Shown here: one piece after another, positions 8,847 through 17,444 of the stretch | How positions within the stretch are numbered: position 1 is the first letter of the stretch | Layout: every line of letters starts with the position of its first letter | DNA from: GCA-002712045 sp028112705 | GTDB taxonomy: Bacteria; Pseudomonadota; Alphaproteobacteria; Rhodobacterales; Rhodobacteraceae | Length of the DNA: 64,000 bases | Direction: 5' to 3' | Assembly (NCBI GenBank): GCA_028112705.1 | Contig: JAOGYN010000003.1 | Coordinates: 115,511-179,510, forward strand | The notes under the pieces: generated by a model | Database searches by the model: none | Told to the model about the DNA's origin: nothing | What the model saw: only the letters and a program-made list of their open reading frames with translations | Program-made: the position numbers and the translations under genes

Positions 8847-10709
8847 ATGACACCTGATCAAATAAGAACTTCATATTCAGAATTTATGATAAAAAGGGGA
8901 GCGTATGAAATACCATCAGCTAGTTTAGTTCCAGAAAATGATCCCTCAACTCTATTTACAGGTTCTGGAATGCAACCGATGGTTCCGTATTTACTTGGCG
9001 AAACACACCCATCTGGGAGTGATCTCATAAATATACAGAAATGTTGCAGAACTGGTGACATCGAAGAGGTTGGTGACAATTCTCATTTAACATTTTTTGA
9101 AATGATTGGACGCTGGGATTTAAAGGCTAATCCGATGTATTTTAAAAAACATCAAATAGAGTGGATTTTTGAATGGCAAGTAGATATTTTAGGCTTAAAC
9201 CCAAATCATCTATATATAACTGTTTTTAAAGGTGATCCTTCTGTCGGCATTGATCGCGATGATGAAGCAATTCAGATTTGGACAGAACTTTTTAAAGCTA
9301 AAAATATAGACCCAAAGATAGAAGAAGATGGTGAAACTTATGGTACCTCAAGAGGTGGTCGCATATTTTTATATGATGCAAATGAGAATTGGTGGTCTAG
9401 ATCGGGACAACCAAAAAATATGCCAATTGGCGAATTAGGTGGTCCTGATAGTGAAATGTTTTTTGATTTTGAACCTAATGGTGATGTAATGGACCATCCG
9501 GCTAGTGATACTGGAAGGTTTTTGGAAATTGGTAATAATGTTTTTATGTCTCATCAGAAAATAAGTGAAAATAACTTCGCTGCTCTTGATAAACCAAATA
9601 TTGATTATGGTGGTGGTCTTGAAAGAATATGTGCAGCTGTTAATTCAGATCGTGATGTGTACAATACACCGTTTTTCCAATCACCAAAAAAGGTATTAAC
9701 AGAATTATCTGGAAAGTCTTATGAGGAAAATCTATCAGCATTCCGTATCGTTTTAGATCACTGTAGAGCCGCTACATTTCTCGTGGGAGATGGTGTTCAT
9801 CCTGGAAATCAAGATGCTTCGTATATAACACGCCGCTTAATTAGAAGAGCAATGCGAGCTGCGATGGGTTTAGGTATAAAAGGATCCTTTATGGGAAAGG
9901 TGATAACAGCATTTTTGGATGATGCTAAATCGTATTTGCAACTACAAACACAAAGGGAAGTGATATTAAATTCTATCCTGAAAGAAGAAGCAAAGTTTCA
10001 GAAACTTGTTATATCTGGTGAAAGGGAAATATTAAAACATATAGATCGAGAAGAAACTGTTACGGGTGTTGATGCATTTAATTTTTACCAAACGTACGGG
10101 TTTCCTAAGGAGTTGACGGAAGAGATTTTGAAAGAACGGAATTTAGAAATCCAAAATATTGATGGATTTGAAAAATCTTTTAATGAGCATTCAAAAATGT
10201 CTGCCACAGCAGCGGCTGGAAAGTTTAAAGGGGGGTTGGCTGATAATTCCGAAAAAACGACCGCATTTCATACAGCAGTTCATCTAATGTTAGCTGGATT
10301 ACGCGAAGTATTGGGAAGTCATGTCCATCAAAAAGGAAGTAATATTACGGCAGAAAGAATTAGATTTGATTTCAGTCATGATTTAAAGATGACAGATGAA
10401 GAAAAATGTGCTGTTGAAAAGTATGTTAATGACGGAATTGAAGCAGCAGCATTAGTGACAGTTTCTGAAATGGCAAAAGATAAAGCTTATGCAGAAGGAG
10501 TTGAGGGTAGTTTTTGGGAAAAATATCCAGAAATCGTAAAGGTTTATTCCATAGAGGATCAAATGGGGAAGGTTTGGAGTAAAGAACTTTGTGGTGGTCC
10601 TCATGTTGATAATTGTTCGATATTATCGAATTATGGACAATTTAAAATAGGTAAAGAACAGAGTAGTTCTGCGGGTACTCGTAGGGTTAAAGCAACATTT
10701 GTGGAGTAA
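8847..10709 (+). CDS. Short alanyl-tRNA synthetase-like protein lacking C-Ala domain
   Basis: Contains the class II AlaRS catalytic domain (FTGSGMQPMVPYLLGE, THLTFF-like SHLTFFEMIGRW, and GGGLERI as motif 3) and the editing domain with the zinc-type motifs H475-x3-H479 (HTAVH) and C582-x3-H586 (CGGPH). It stops at residue 620, right after the editing domain. Ordinary bacterial AlaRS is about 870 residues and has the DHHA1-type C-Ala domain, which is absent. It may be a second, divergent AlaRS or AlaRS-related enzyme with an unusual role, or the cell's only AlaRS; the window cannot tell. No strong Shine-Dalgarno precedes the ATG, but an in-frame TAA just upstream fixes the start. ytoQ follows six bases later. 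Confidence 0.85.
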   Translation: MTPDQIRTSYSEFMIKRGAYEIPSASLVPENDPSTLFTGSGMQPMVPYLLGETHPSGSDLINIQKCCRTGDIEEVGDNSHLTFFEMIGRWDLKANPMYFKKHQIEWIFEWQVDILGLNPNHLYITVFKGDPSVGIDRDDEAIQIWTELFKAKNIDPKIEEDGETYGTSRGGRIFLYDANENWWSRSGQPKNMPIGELGGPDSEMFFDFEPNGDVMDHPASDTGRFLEIGNNVFMSHQKISENNFAALDKPNIDYGGGLERICAAVNSDRDVYNTPFFQSPKKVLTELSGKSYEENLSAFRIVLDHCRAATFLVGDGVHPGNQDASYITRRLIRRAMRAAMGLGIKGSFMGKVITAFLDDAKSYLQLQTQREVILNSILKEEAKFQKLVISGEREILKHIDREETVTGVDAFNFYQTYGFPKELTEEILKERNLEIQNIDGFEKSFNEHSKMSATAAAGKFKGGLADNSEKTTAFHTAVHLMLAGLREVLGSHVHQKGSNITAERIRFDFSHDLKMTDEEKCAVEKYVNDGIEAAALVTVSEMAKDKAYAEGVEGSFWEKYPEIVKVYSIEDQMGKVWSKELCGGPHVDNCSILSNYGQFKIGKEQSSSAGTRRVKATFVE

Positions 10710-10715
10710 TTTTTA

Positions 10716-11156
10716 ATGAAAGTTTATTTATCAGGGGAAATCCATACAGATTGGCGTGATAAAATCATCCAAGGAGCAAAAGGATTAGAGATTTCTTTTA
10801 ATGCTCCAGTCACAAATCATTCGGCCTCAGATGATTGTGGTGTGGATATTTTAGGACCGGAAGAAAATAAATATTGGCATGATAAGAAAAGTGCGCAAAT
10901 AAATTCAATTAGGATTCGAGCAGGAATAAAAGAATCAGATTTAGTTGTGGTGAGGTTTGGAGAAAAATACAAACAATGGAATGCCGCTTTTGACGCAGGG
11001 TATGCAGCTGCTTTAGGGAAATCTCTAATTATTATGCATTCTTTGGATATATCACATGCATTAAAAGAGGTGGATGCCGCTGCGCTAGCTGTTACTGAAA
11101 CACCAGAACAAGTAGTTAGTATTTTGAAATATGTTTTGAAAGGTGAGTTGCCTTAA
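10716..11156 (+). CDS. ytoQ: YtoQ family protein
   Basis: A 146-residue protein starting MKVYLSGEIHTDWRDKI, with the block APVTNHSASDDCGVDILG and an alternating strand-helix pattern. This matches the YtoQ family, which is distantly related to nucleoside 2-deoxyribosyltransferases; no biochemical role is established that I know of. It begins six bases after the AlaRS-like stop, so the two are probably co-transcribed and may act together. Family recognition is from memory of the sequence pattern. Confidence 0.75.
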   Translation: MKVYLSGEIHTDWRDKIIQGAKGLEISFNAPVTNHSASDDCGVDILGPEENKYWHDKKSAQINSIRIRAGIKESDLVVVRFGEKYKQWNAAFDAGYAAALGKSLIIMHSLDISHALKEVDAAALAVTETPEQVVSILKYVLKGELP

Positions 11157-11186
11157 TATACTTACCGTATCAATCAGGAGCTTAAT

Positions 11187-11654
11187 GTGGTTAACCTTCA
11201 ATTAGACAGCATAGATAGAAGAATTCTCAGCGTATTGCAAAAGGAGGGAAGAACCTCAAATGCAGATTTAGCAGAGAATATAAATCTTAGCCCATCTGCC
11301 TGTCATCGAAGAGTGCAAAGACTACATTCAATTGGTGTTATAAAAAATTATGTGGCTTTATTAAACAATAGATTGGTAGGATTACCAACTACCGTTTTTG
11401 TAGAAATAACTTTATCTGGTCAGGCGGATGAAGTGTTGGATGCGTTTGAGCGAGAGGTGTTGTTAATTCCCAATGTTTTAGAATGCCATTTAATGGCGGG
11501 TTCAGCAGATTACCTTCTAAAGGTGGTTGCTAAAGATACGGATGATTTTGCCCGAATACATAGGAAATATCTTGCAAGATTACCTGGTGTTGCCCAGATG
11601 CATTCAAGCTTTTCATTGCGTAGTGTATCAAACACTACTGCATTGCCGATATAG
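11187..11654 (+). CDS. Lrp/AsnC family transcriptional regulator
   Basis: N-terminal winged helix-turn-helix (LDSIDRRILSVLQKEGRTSN through NLSPSACHRRVQRL, residues 6-50) followed by an alpha-beta RAM/AsnC ligand-binding domain (residues 65-145, with VLECHLMAGSADYLLKV). The start is GTG 11187 with AGGAG six bases upstream; an overlapping ATG at 11185 is out of frame. These regulators usually sense amino acids. Its position behind the AlaRS-like gene and ytoQ suggests it may regulate that pair, but no operator is evident. Confidence 0.9.
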   Translation: MVNLQLDSIDRRILSVLQKEGRTSNADLAENINLSPSACHRRVQRLHSIGVIKNYVALLNNRLVGLPTTVFVEITLSGQADEVLDAFEREVLLIPNVLECHLMAGSADYLLKVVAKDTDDFARIHRKYLARLPGVAQMHSSFSLRSVSNTTALPI

Positions 11655-11664
11655 CTATTTAATC

Positions 11665-11693
11665 TTGACCTGAAAAAAGCCTTTTATTTTTAT
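11665..11693 (+). promoter_or_regulatory. Possible sigma-70 promoter for the fdhD-mob-moeA operon
   Basis: TTGACC (11665-11670, five of six matches to TTGACA) is followed after 17 nt by TTTTAT (11688-11693, four of six matches to TATAAT), about 60 bp upstream of the fdhD start. Spacing is ideal, but in AT-rich sequence such matches arise easily. Confidence 0.35.
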
Positions 11694-11751
11694 TTGAAGG
11701 TTTACTATATAAAGAAGAATACTTAATTTTATCAAGAAATGCGATATAAAA

Positions 11752-12606
11752 GTGGAACAAGAAAAAAAACTTAATACATATATTATAGCACCTAATTTGG
11801 TTAGAAGTGACTTAACGAGATCGATAAACGGGACAGATCAATTAGGAAATATTATTGAGCTTCCAGTCATTGAAGAGCGTCCTTTAACCATTTTTTTAAA
11901 TGAGCAAGAAATTGTAACTGCTATGACTATTGGTGATTACCCTGAATATTTGGCATTAGGTTTTCTTAAAAATCAAAGAATGCTTTTAAGTGATGATAAA
12001 GTGAAGGGCATTGATTTTGATCTAGAGTTAAATACTATTGTTGTAAGAACAGAAAATAAAACTAACTTTGAAGACAAGCTAAAAAAGAAAACACAAACCT
12101 CAGGATGCGCTGTAGGTACAGTTTTTGGCGATATGATGGAGGGGATGGAAGATTTAATTCTTGACCCATTAGTTATAAAAACATCTTACCTTTATAGTTT
12201 GTCGAAAAAAATCAATCAAACACCTAGCCTATATTTAAATGCTGGAGCAATTCATGGGACAATATTATGTTATAGAGACAACCCATTAGTTTATATGGAA
12301 GATGTGGGTCGGCATAATGCTGTTGATAAAATTGCAGGCTGGATTTTTGAAACGGGTACCAATTCAAATGATAAAATATTATATACTACGGGTAGGCTCA
12401 CTTCAGAGATGGTAATTAAGACTGCGTTAATGGGTATCCCTGTATTGGTGTCTAGATCTGGTTTTACAGCCTGGGGCGTGGAGATTGCAAAACAAGTAGG
12501 TATGACCTTAATTGGGCGGCTAAGAGGAAAGCGGTTTATTTGCTTGTCTGGTGAAGATCGTTTGGAGTGGGATGCGAGCTTAACTGAAAATGAGAAATTT
12601 CTTTAA
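11752..12606 (+). CDS. fdhD: Formate dehydrogenase accessory sulfurtransferase FdhD
   Basis: Predicted to transfer sulfur to the molybdenum cofactor of formate dehydrogenase. Family blocks: EERPLTIFLNEQEIVTAMTI near the N terminus, TSGCAVGTVFGD (C119), YMEDVGRHNAVDKIAGW, and TTGRLTSEMVIKTALMGIPV. E. coli FdhD has a C-x-x-C at the active loop; here only the first cysteine is present, a variant I believe is common in Alphaproteobacteria. The start is GTG with only a weak ribosome-binding site; no better in-frame start exists before the conserved region. First gene of a molybdenum cofactor cluster; no formate dehydrogenase structural gene is in the window. Confidence 0.92.
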   Translation: MEQEKKLNTYIIAPNLVRSDLTRSINGTDQLGNIIELPVIEERPLTIFLNEQEIVTAMTIGDYPEYLALGFLKNQRMLLSDDKVKGIDFDLELNTIVVRTENKTNFEDKLKKKTQTSGCAVGTVFGDMMEGMEDLILDPLVIKTSYLYSLSKKINQTPSLYLNAGAIHGTILCYRDNPLVYMEDVGRHNAVDKIAGWIFETGTNSNDKILYTTGRLTSEMVIKTALMGIPVLVSRSGFTAWGVEIAKQVGMTLIGRLRGKRFICLSGEDRLEWDASLTENEKFL

Positions 12607-12625
12607 TTAAAATGGATATTGTTAA

Positions 12626-13246
12626 TTGAATATACTTGGCGTTATTTTGGCGGGTGGCCAGTCAAAAAGAATGGGTGGTGGTCATAAAGGCCTAATTGAA
12701 TTACAAAAAAAACCCTTATGTTTGCATGTTATTGATAGGTTAAAACCGCAAGTTGGCTCGGTTATCCTAAATGTTAATACTCACGAAGAGTCTTTTACAA
12801 AATTTGGACTTCCTTTAGTTAAGGATAGTTTAAATAATTTTGTGGGTCCGTTAGGAGGTGTTTTAGCTGGCATGGATTGGGCGTTTAACAATGGTTATGA
12901 GTATATTGTGACAGCAGCGGCTGATACTCCATTTTTTCCACTAAACTTGGTTGAAAACTTAAGACAAGTAATGAAAAAAGAAAATTATTCTATAGTTATG
13001 GCTTCAACGATTGATTGCCAAAAGAAGCAAAACATTCATCCTACATTTGGACTATGGAAAGTTAATTTAAGAGAAGATTTACGCAAAAGTTTAAATGAGG
13101 GCGTTAGAAAAATGGTCGCTTGGACTGATAGGCATTCTTTTTGTTATAGTAAATTTCCATCAGATAACTTTGATTGTTTTTTTAATATAAATAATCCAGA
13201 GGACTTAAAGAAAGCAAAAAATATTATAGATAAGGGTTGGGTATGA
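12626..13246 (+). CDS. mobA: Molybdenum cofactor guanylyltransferase
   Basis: Attaches GMP to molybdopterin to form the bis-MGD cofactor. The nucleotide-binding signature LAGGQSKRMGGGHKGL lies at residues 8-23, and later blocks (VGPLGGVLAGMDWA and TAAADTPFFP) are typical. The start must be TTG 12626, because an in-frame TAA immediately precedes it and the conserved LAGG begins only a few residues in. Its stop overlaps the mobB start (ATGA). Confidence 0.93.
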   Translation: MNILGVILAGGQSKRMGGGHKGLIELQKKPLCLHVIDRLKPQVGSVILNVNTHEESFTKFGLPLVKDSLNNFVGPLGGVLAGMDWAFNNGYEYIVTAAADTPFFPLNLVENLRQVMKKENYSIVMASTIDCQKKQNIHPTFGLWKVNLREDLRKSLNEGVRKMVAWTDRHSFCYSKFPSDNFDCFFNINNPEDLKKAKNIIDKGWV

Positions 13247-13737
13247 GAGTTTTTGGTATAATAGGTTGGAAAAATTCTGGAAAGACGGGACTGCTAGAAA
13301 GATTAGTTGAAAACATAACAAGTCGTGGGTTTTCTGTTTCAACTATGAAGCATGCACATCATAACTTTGATATAGACCATAAAGGAAAAGACAGCTATCG
13401 GCATAAAAAGGCAGGAGCTCATCAAGTTCTTCTAAGCTCTGATTCTAGATGGGTTTTAATGACAGAGCTGGAAAAAAATTTAGAGTTGGAAATGGATGCG
13501 TTGCTGAGAAAAATGAATCCTGTTGATTTAATTTTGGTAGAGGGCTTTAAGGCAAATGATCATCCAAAAATTGAAACCTATCGCGCTGTTACTAAACAAA
13601 ATCCTTTAGCGGAGACTGATAAACAAATAAGGGCTATTGCGACAAAGGATAAAGTCGACATATTACTTCCTATTTTTGATCTTGATGATACAAACAATAT
13701 AGCAGATTTTATTTTAAAAACTGTAAGGTTATTATGA
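13243..13737 (+). CDS. mobB: Molybdopterin-guanine dinucleotide biosynthesis protein MobB
   Basis: GTP-binding partner of MobA. The P-loop GWKNSGKTGL lies within the first 20 residues, followed by STMKHAHHNFDID and LILVEGFKANDHPKIE, all MobB hallmarks. I chose ATG 13243, which overlaps the mobA stop in an ATGA, over the TTG at 13237. The 164-residue product is the standard single-domain length, and its own stop overlaps the moeA start. Confidence 0.93.
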   Translation: MRVFGIIGWKNSGKTGLLERLVENITSRGFSVSTMKHAHHNFDIDHKGKDSYRHKKAGAHQVLLSSDSRWVLMTELEKNLELEMDALLRKMNPVDLILVEGFKANDHPKIETYRAVTKQNPLAETDKQIRAIATKDKVDILLPIFDLDDTNNIADFILKTVRLL

Positions 13738-14981
13738 CAAAACAACCTCACAAAGGCTTGGCTGTTTTTCCTAATGTTGTGTCCTGGACACCAGTAGATG
13801 AAGCTTTAGAGCATTTAAGATTATCTTTAAAACCCCTTTTAGATTTTGAGTTTATTAATGTGAGTGACTCTTTAGATTATATTTTGTATGAAGATATTCT
13901 TGCTAACCGCTCTAATCCACCAGTTGGAAATACAGCAGTTGACGGTTTTGGTTTTGCACATCAATCAATAAAAAATCAAAATAGGAAATTGAACTTATGT
14001 GTAGATCGGATTGCTGCTGGAGATAGCTACCAAGGCATTGTTCCTCAAGGTAGCGCAATTAAAATATTAACAGGAGCGGAATTACCAAGAGGTGTTGATA
14101 CAGTAGTTTTGCAGGAAGAAGTAACCATAGAAAATGATAATATTATATTAAATACTGATTTAAAAAGAGGTGAAAATACAAGAAAGGTGGGAGAGGATAT
14201 TGAAAAAGGAAAATGTGTTTTAACTAAAGGTTCAAGAATTAGAGCTCAAGATATTGCCTTATTGATTGCCACTGGGATTAATCAAATCAAAGTCTATTTA
14301 CTTTTAAAAATTGGAATTCTGTCAACAGGTAATGAATTGATCCATAAAGTTTCTAATAAGGATTCAAATAAAACGCTTGATGCTAATAGACCAATGTTAA
14401 TGAATATTGTGAAAAAATGGGGTTATCAGGCTATTGATTTGGGCAATGTAAATGATAATAAAACAGAAATTAAAACAAAGTTAAATATCGCATCTAAAAT
14501 TTGTGATATCATCTTTACATCTGGTGGTGCATCAACTGGTGACGAAGATTATGTGGGAAGATTATTAAAGTCAGATGGTAATTTATATAATTGGCGTATT
14601 GCAATGAAGCCGGGTCGACCTCTTGCATTAGCAAAGTGGAATGAAACACCAGTAATTGGATTGCCTGGAAACCCTGTAGCAGCTTTTGTATGTACTATAG
14701 TTTTTGGTCGGCCAATTTGTGGTTTGTTAAGTGGTGAGGGTTGGTTAAAACCAAATTCGTTTCAAGTACCAGCCGCTTTCTCTAAAAATAAGAAAATTGG
14801 TCGACGAGAATATCTTCGTGCACAAGTGAAAAATGGGAAAGTAGAAATATTCCATTCTGAAGGTTCTGGTAGAATTTCAGGCTTAAGTTGGGCTGATGGT
14901 CTAGTGGAATTACGAGAAGAGACTAGTAAAGTAAATCTGGGAGATTTAGTTAAGTATATCCCATTTAGTGGTGTTTTTTAA
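13734..14981 (+). CDS. moeA: Molybdopterin molybdenumtransferase
   Basis: Inserts molybdenum into adenylylated molybdopterin. Conserved blocks: PPVGNTAVDGFGFA (substrate-site region), VRKVGEDI-like TRKVGEDIEKG, GILSTGNELI, SGGASTGDEDYV, and GLPGNPVAAFV. At 415 residues the length is normal. The start overlaps the mobB stop by four bases (ATGA), so mobA-mobB-moeA form a translationally coupled series. It converges with pheT, 25 bp away. Confidence 0.95.
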   Translation: MTKQPHKGLAVFPNVVSWTPVDEALEHLRLSLKPLLDFEFINVSDSLDYILYEDILANRSNPPVGNTAVDGFGFAHQSIKNQNRKLNLCVDRIAAGDSYQGIVPQGSAIKILTGAELPRGVDTVVLQEEVTIENDNIILNTDLKRGENTRKVGEDIEKGKCVLTKGSRIRAQDIALLIATGINQIKVYLLLKIGILSTGNELIHKVSNKDSNKTLDANRPMLMNIVKKWGYQAIDLGNVNDNKTEIKTKLNIASKICDIIFTSGGASTGDEDYVGRLLKSDGNLYNWRIAMKPGRPLALAKWNETPVIGLPGNPVAAFVCTIVFGRPICGLLSGEGWLKPNSFQVPAAFSKNKKIGRREYLRAQVKNGKVEIFHSEGSGRISGLSWADGLVELREETSKVNLGDLVKYIPFSGVF

Positions 14982-15026
14982 ATTTCAATTTTATATAGAT
15001 TTGCTGTTAACTGCGTAAAACACCAC
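14968..15026. repeat. 10-bp inverted repeat spanning the moeA/pheT convergent ends
   Basis: GTGGTGTTTT (14968-14977) within the end of moeA is perfectly complementary to AAAACACCAC (15017-15026) within the end of pheT. A second register, TAGTGGTG with CACCACTA (15024-15031), is also possible. The loop is about 39 nt and no U-tract follows on either strand, so it is not a standard terminator. It could slow or process the converging transcripts. Confidence 0.35.
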
Positions 15027-17421
15027 CACTAGCTTTTTCAATATTAGCAATAATTTTTTTACTCACATTTTCTATTTCACTATCGATAAGTGTTTTTTCA
15101 GAAGATTGTATATGAACTGTAATTGCTAATGACTTCTTTTCTTGCATTTTGGGCTCATTATCATTTAAGTTAATGAATTGGTCAAAAATATAAGCGTCTT
15201 TAATTAAAGATTTATCTGCACCTTTTGCAGCATTTACCAAAACTGTTGCCTCAATATTTTTATCTACAATAAAAGAAAAATCCCTCTGCACAGATTGGAA
15301 GTCACTTACATTTAATGCTGAACGTGTCTTTGCTTTAAGTTTTGAAAATGGAGGTTTTTGGATATGAATTGCAAAAGCCATAACTGGGCCTTTAATATTC
15401 ATTTCCTTTAAAATCTTTGGATGTATTTCACCAAAGCCAGCAAGAACATTTTTTGGCCCCAATGATAACTTTCCAGAACGTCCTGGGTGCCACCAAGTGT
15501 TTACATCTCGTAATATCATTAATTTAGTTGGGCAACCGATTGATTTTAAAACAGCCTCAACATCTGCTTTGGAATCAAAAGGGTCGACTGGCCTTCGTTC
15601 ACCGTGAACGTCTCTAGAATTGGTATGACCTATCAATATTCCAGTAGCTAACATTTCCTGATCATCAGGCTCTCCACCATGGAAAACTGGACCAATTTCA
15701 AAAAGAGACATATCTAATACACCCCTGGCTTGATTTCGACTAGCTGCCTGAAGTAAACCTGGAAGTAGTGAGGGTCTCATATGGCTCATATCAGAAGAGA
15801 TGGGGTTTTCTAATTTAGTTTGATCAGACCCTCCACCAAATATTAGAGCTGATTTCTTGTCTACAAAAGAATATGTAACACATTCATTATACCCTAATGA
15901 TGCTATCTCTCTTCTAATAACAGATTCTCTTTTTTGGATTAGGGTTAGCGTACTGCTAGTTTTATTTTGTTTCAATTTAGGTAGCGGCACACCACGTAGT
16001 TTTGTCAAGGATGAAACCCGGGCAATTTCCTCAACAAGATCGGCTTCTCCCAAGATATCAGGGCGCCAAGGTGGAGGCGAAACAATGCCTTTATTATAAT
16101 TAAAGCCCAAAGAGTTTAAAATATTTATTTGAGTATTTTGATCAATTTCCATTCCAACAAGTGATTGGACCTTATTTGGATTTAACTTATATTCTCTATA
16201 AAAATTTGGAACCTTTCCAGTTTCAACAATATTTGAAGCAGTGCCACCGCATAAATTCATTATCATCTGCGCTCCTAACAAAATCCCATCTTTTGTAAAA
16301 TCTGGATCTACACCTCGCTCAAAACGATATCGTGCATCAGAATTTATTTTTAGGGCTCGCCCAGCCTTTGCGATTGTAATTGGATCCCAGTAAGCACTTT
16401 CGAGTAAAACATTTACAGTATTTTCAGAACAACCTGTTGAAACACCACCCATTATCCCTGCAATACTTATAATTCCTGACGCATCTGATATTATCATTGC
16501 GTCTTTTGGTAGACTATAATTTTTTTCGTCTAACGCATCGATGCTTTCATTACCTTTTGCAAAACTTACTCGCAAGCCTCCCTCAATCTTGTCAGAGTCA
16601 AACACATGAAGGGGTCTAGCACGATCCATGGTAAAAAAGTTTGTAATATCTACTAACGAAGAAATAGAACGCAAGCCAATAGATTCAATTTGATCTCTCA
16701 ACCATTTTGGAGAGGGTCCATTTTTTACGCCTCTGATCATACAACTAAAAAAAACAGGACAACCATTTTCTAGTACATCATCATTAATTTTAATTTCTAT
16801 GGTATTTTTATGCTTTTCAGAAATTAGAGGGGTATCTGCAGGTTTTAGTACGCCAATTCCACGCGCGGCTAAATCTCGTGCTATTCCCCGTACACCTAAC
16901 GCATCAGGACGATTGGGTGTGATAGCAATGTCGATAATTGGATCAACAGCGCCTGGGTTGTGATTTGAGAGATACTCTGTGAATTTAGAACCAATGACTG
17001 GCTTACCCTTTAGTTCAATAATACCATCGTGCTCATTAGATAATCCCATTTCGCGCTCGGAGCACATCATTCCATAACTTTCAACGCCTCGAATTTTTCC
17101 CACACCGATAGTTGTATCTATACCAGGTACATAAGTTCCTGGCTTTGCTATTACTACGTAAATCCCCTCTCTGGCGTTTGGTGCCCCACAAATTATATTC
17201 AATTTACCTTCATCAGTTTCAACTTCACATATTTTTAATTTATCGGCATCAGGGTGTTTTTGTGATTTTGCAACATACCCGACAGTGAAGTCCTTAAGTG
17301 TTTCTATAGGGTTGATGACCTCTTCAACTTCCAGCCCTAAATCGGTTAAATTATATAAAATATCTTCAACAGAAGCATTTGTTTCTAAATGTGTTTTAAG
17401 CCAATTTAATGTAAATTTCAT
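15007..17421 (-). CDS. pheT: Phenylalanyl-tRNA synthetase beta subunit
   Basis: Beta chain of the heterotetrameric PheRS. In order I see an N-terminal EMAP/OB tRNA-binding domain (about 40-150, with SQKHPDADKLKICEV), the B3/B4 editing region (about 205-390), the B5 domain (about 400-475), a catalytic-like domain and the C-terminal ferredoxin-fold anticodon-binding domain (about 705-800, SDFQSVQRDFSFIVDK). The 804-residue length is normal. It starts 23 bp after pheS. Confidence 0.96.
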   Translation of the reverse strand: MKFTLNWLKTHLETNASVEDILYNLTDLGLEVEEVINPIETLKDFTVGYVAKSQKHPDADKLKICEVETDEGKLNIICGAPNAREGIYVVIAKPGTYVPGIDTTIGVGKIRGVESYGMMCSEREMGLSNEHDGIIELKGKPVIGSKFTEYLSNHNPGAVDPIIDIAITPNRPDALGVRGIARDLAARGIGVLKPADTPLISEKHKNTIEIKINDDVLENGCPVFFSCMIRGVKNGPSPKWLRDQIESIGLRSISSLVDITNFFTMDRARPLHVFDSDKIEGGLRVSFAKGNESIDALDEKNYSLPKDAMIISDASGIISIAGIMGGVSTGCSENTVNVLLESAYWDPITIAKAGRALKINSDARYRFERGVDPDFTKDGILLGAQMIMNLCGGTASNIVETGKVPNFYREYKLNPNKVQSLVGMEIDQNTQINILNSLGFNYNKGIVSPPPWRPDILGEADLVEEIARVSSLTKLRGVPLPKLKQNKTSSTLTLIQKRESVIRREIASLGYNECVTYSFVDKKSALIFGGGSDQTKLENPISSDMSHMRPSLLPGLLQAASRNQARGVLDMSLFEIGPVFHGGEPDDQEMLATGILIGHTNSRDVHGERRPVDPFDSKADVEAVLKSIGCPTKLMILRDVNTWWHPGRSGKLSLGPKNVLAGFGEIHPKILKEMNIKGPVMAFAIHIQKPPFSKLKAKTRSALNVSDFQSVQRDFSFIVDKNIEATVLVNAAKGADKSLIKDAYIFDQFINLNDNEPKMQEKKSLAITVHIQSSEKTLIDSEIENVSKKIIANIEKASGGVLRS

Positions 17422-17444
17422 CAGATGATTACCTCAATAGAAAA

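Noticed and set aside
8679..8861. Small minus-strand gene upstream of the TPP riboswitch
   Set aside because: The frame runs into the aptamer itself and has low-complexity content without a ribosome-binding site.
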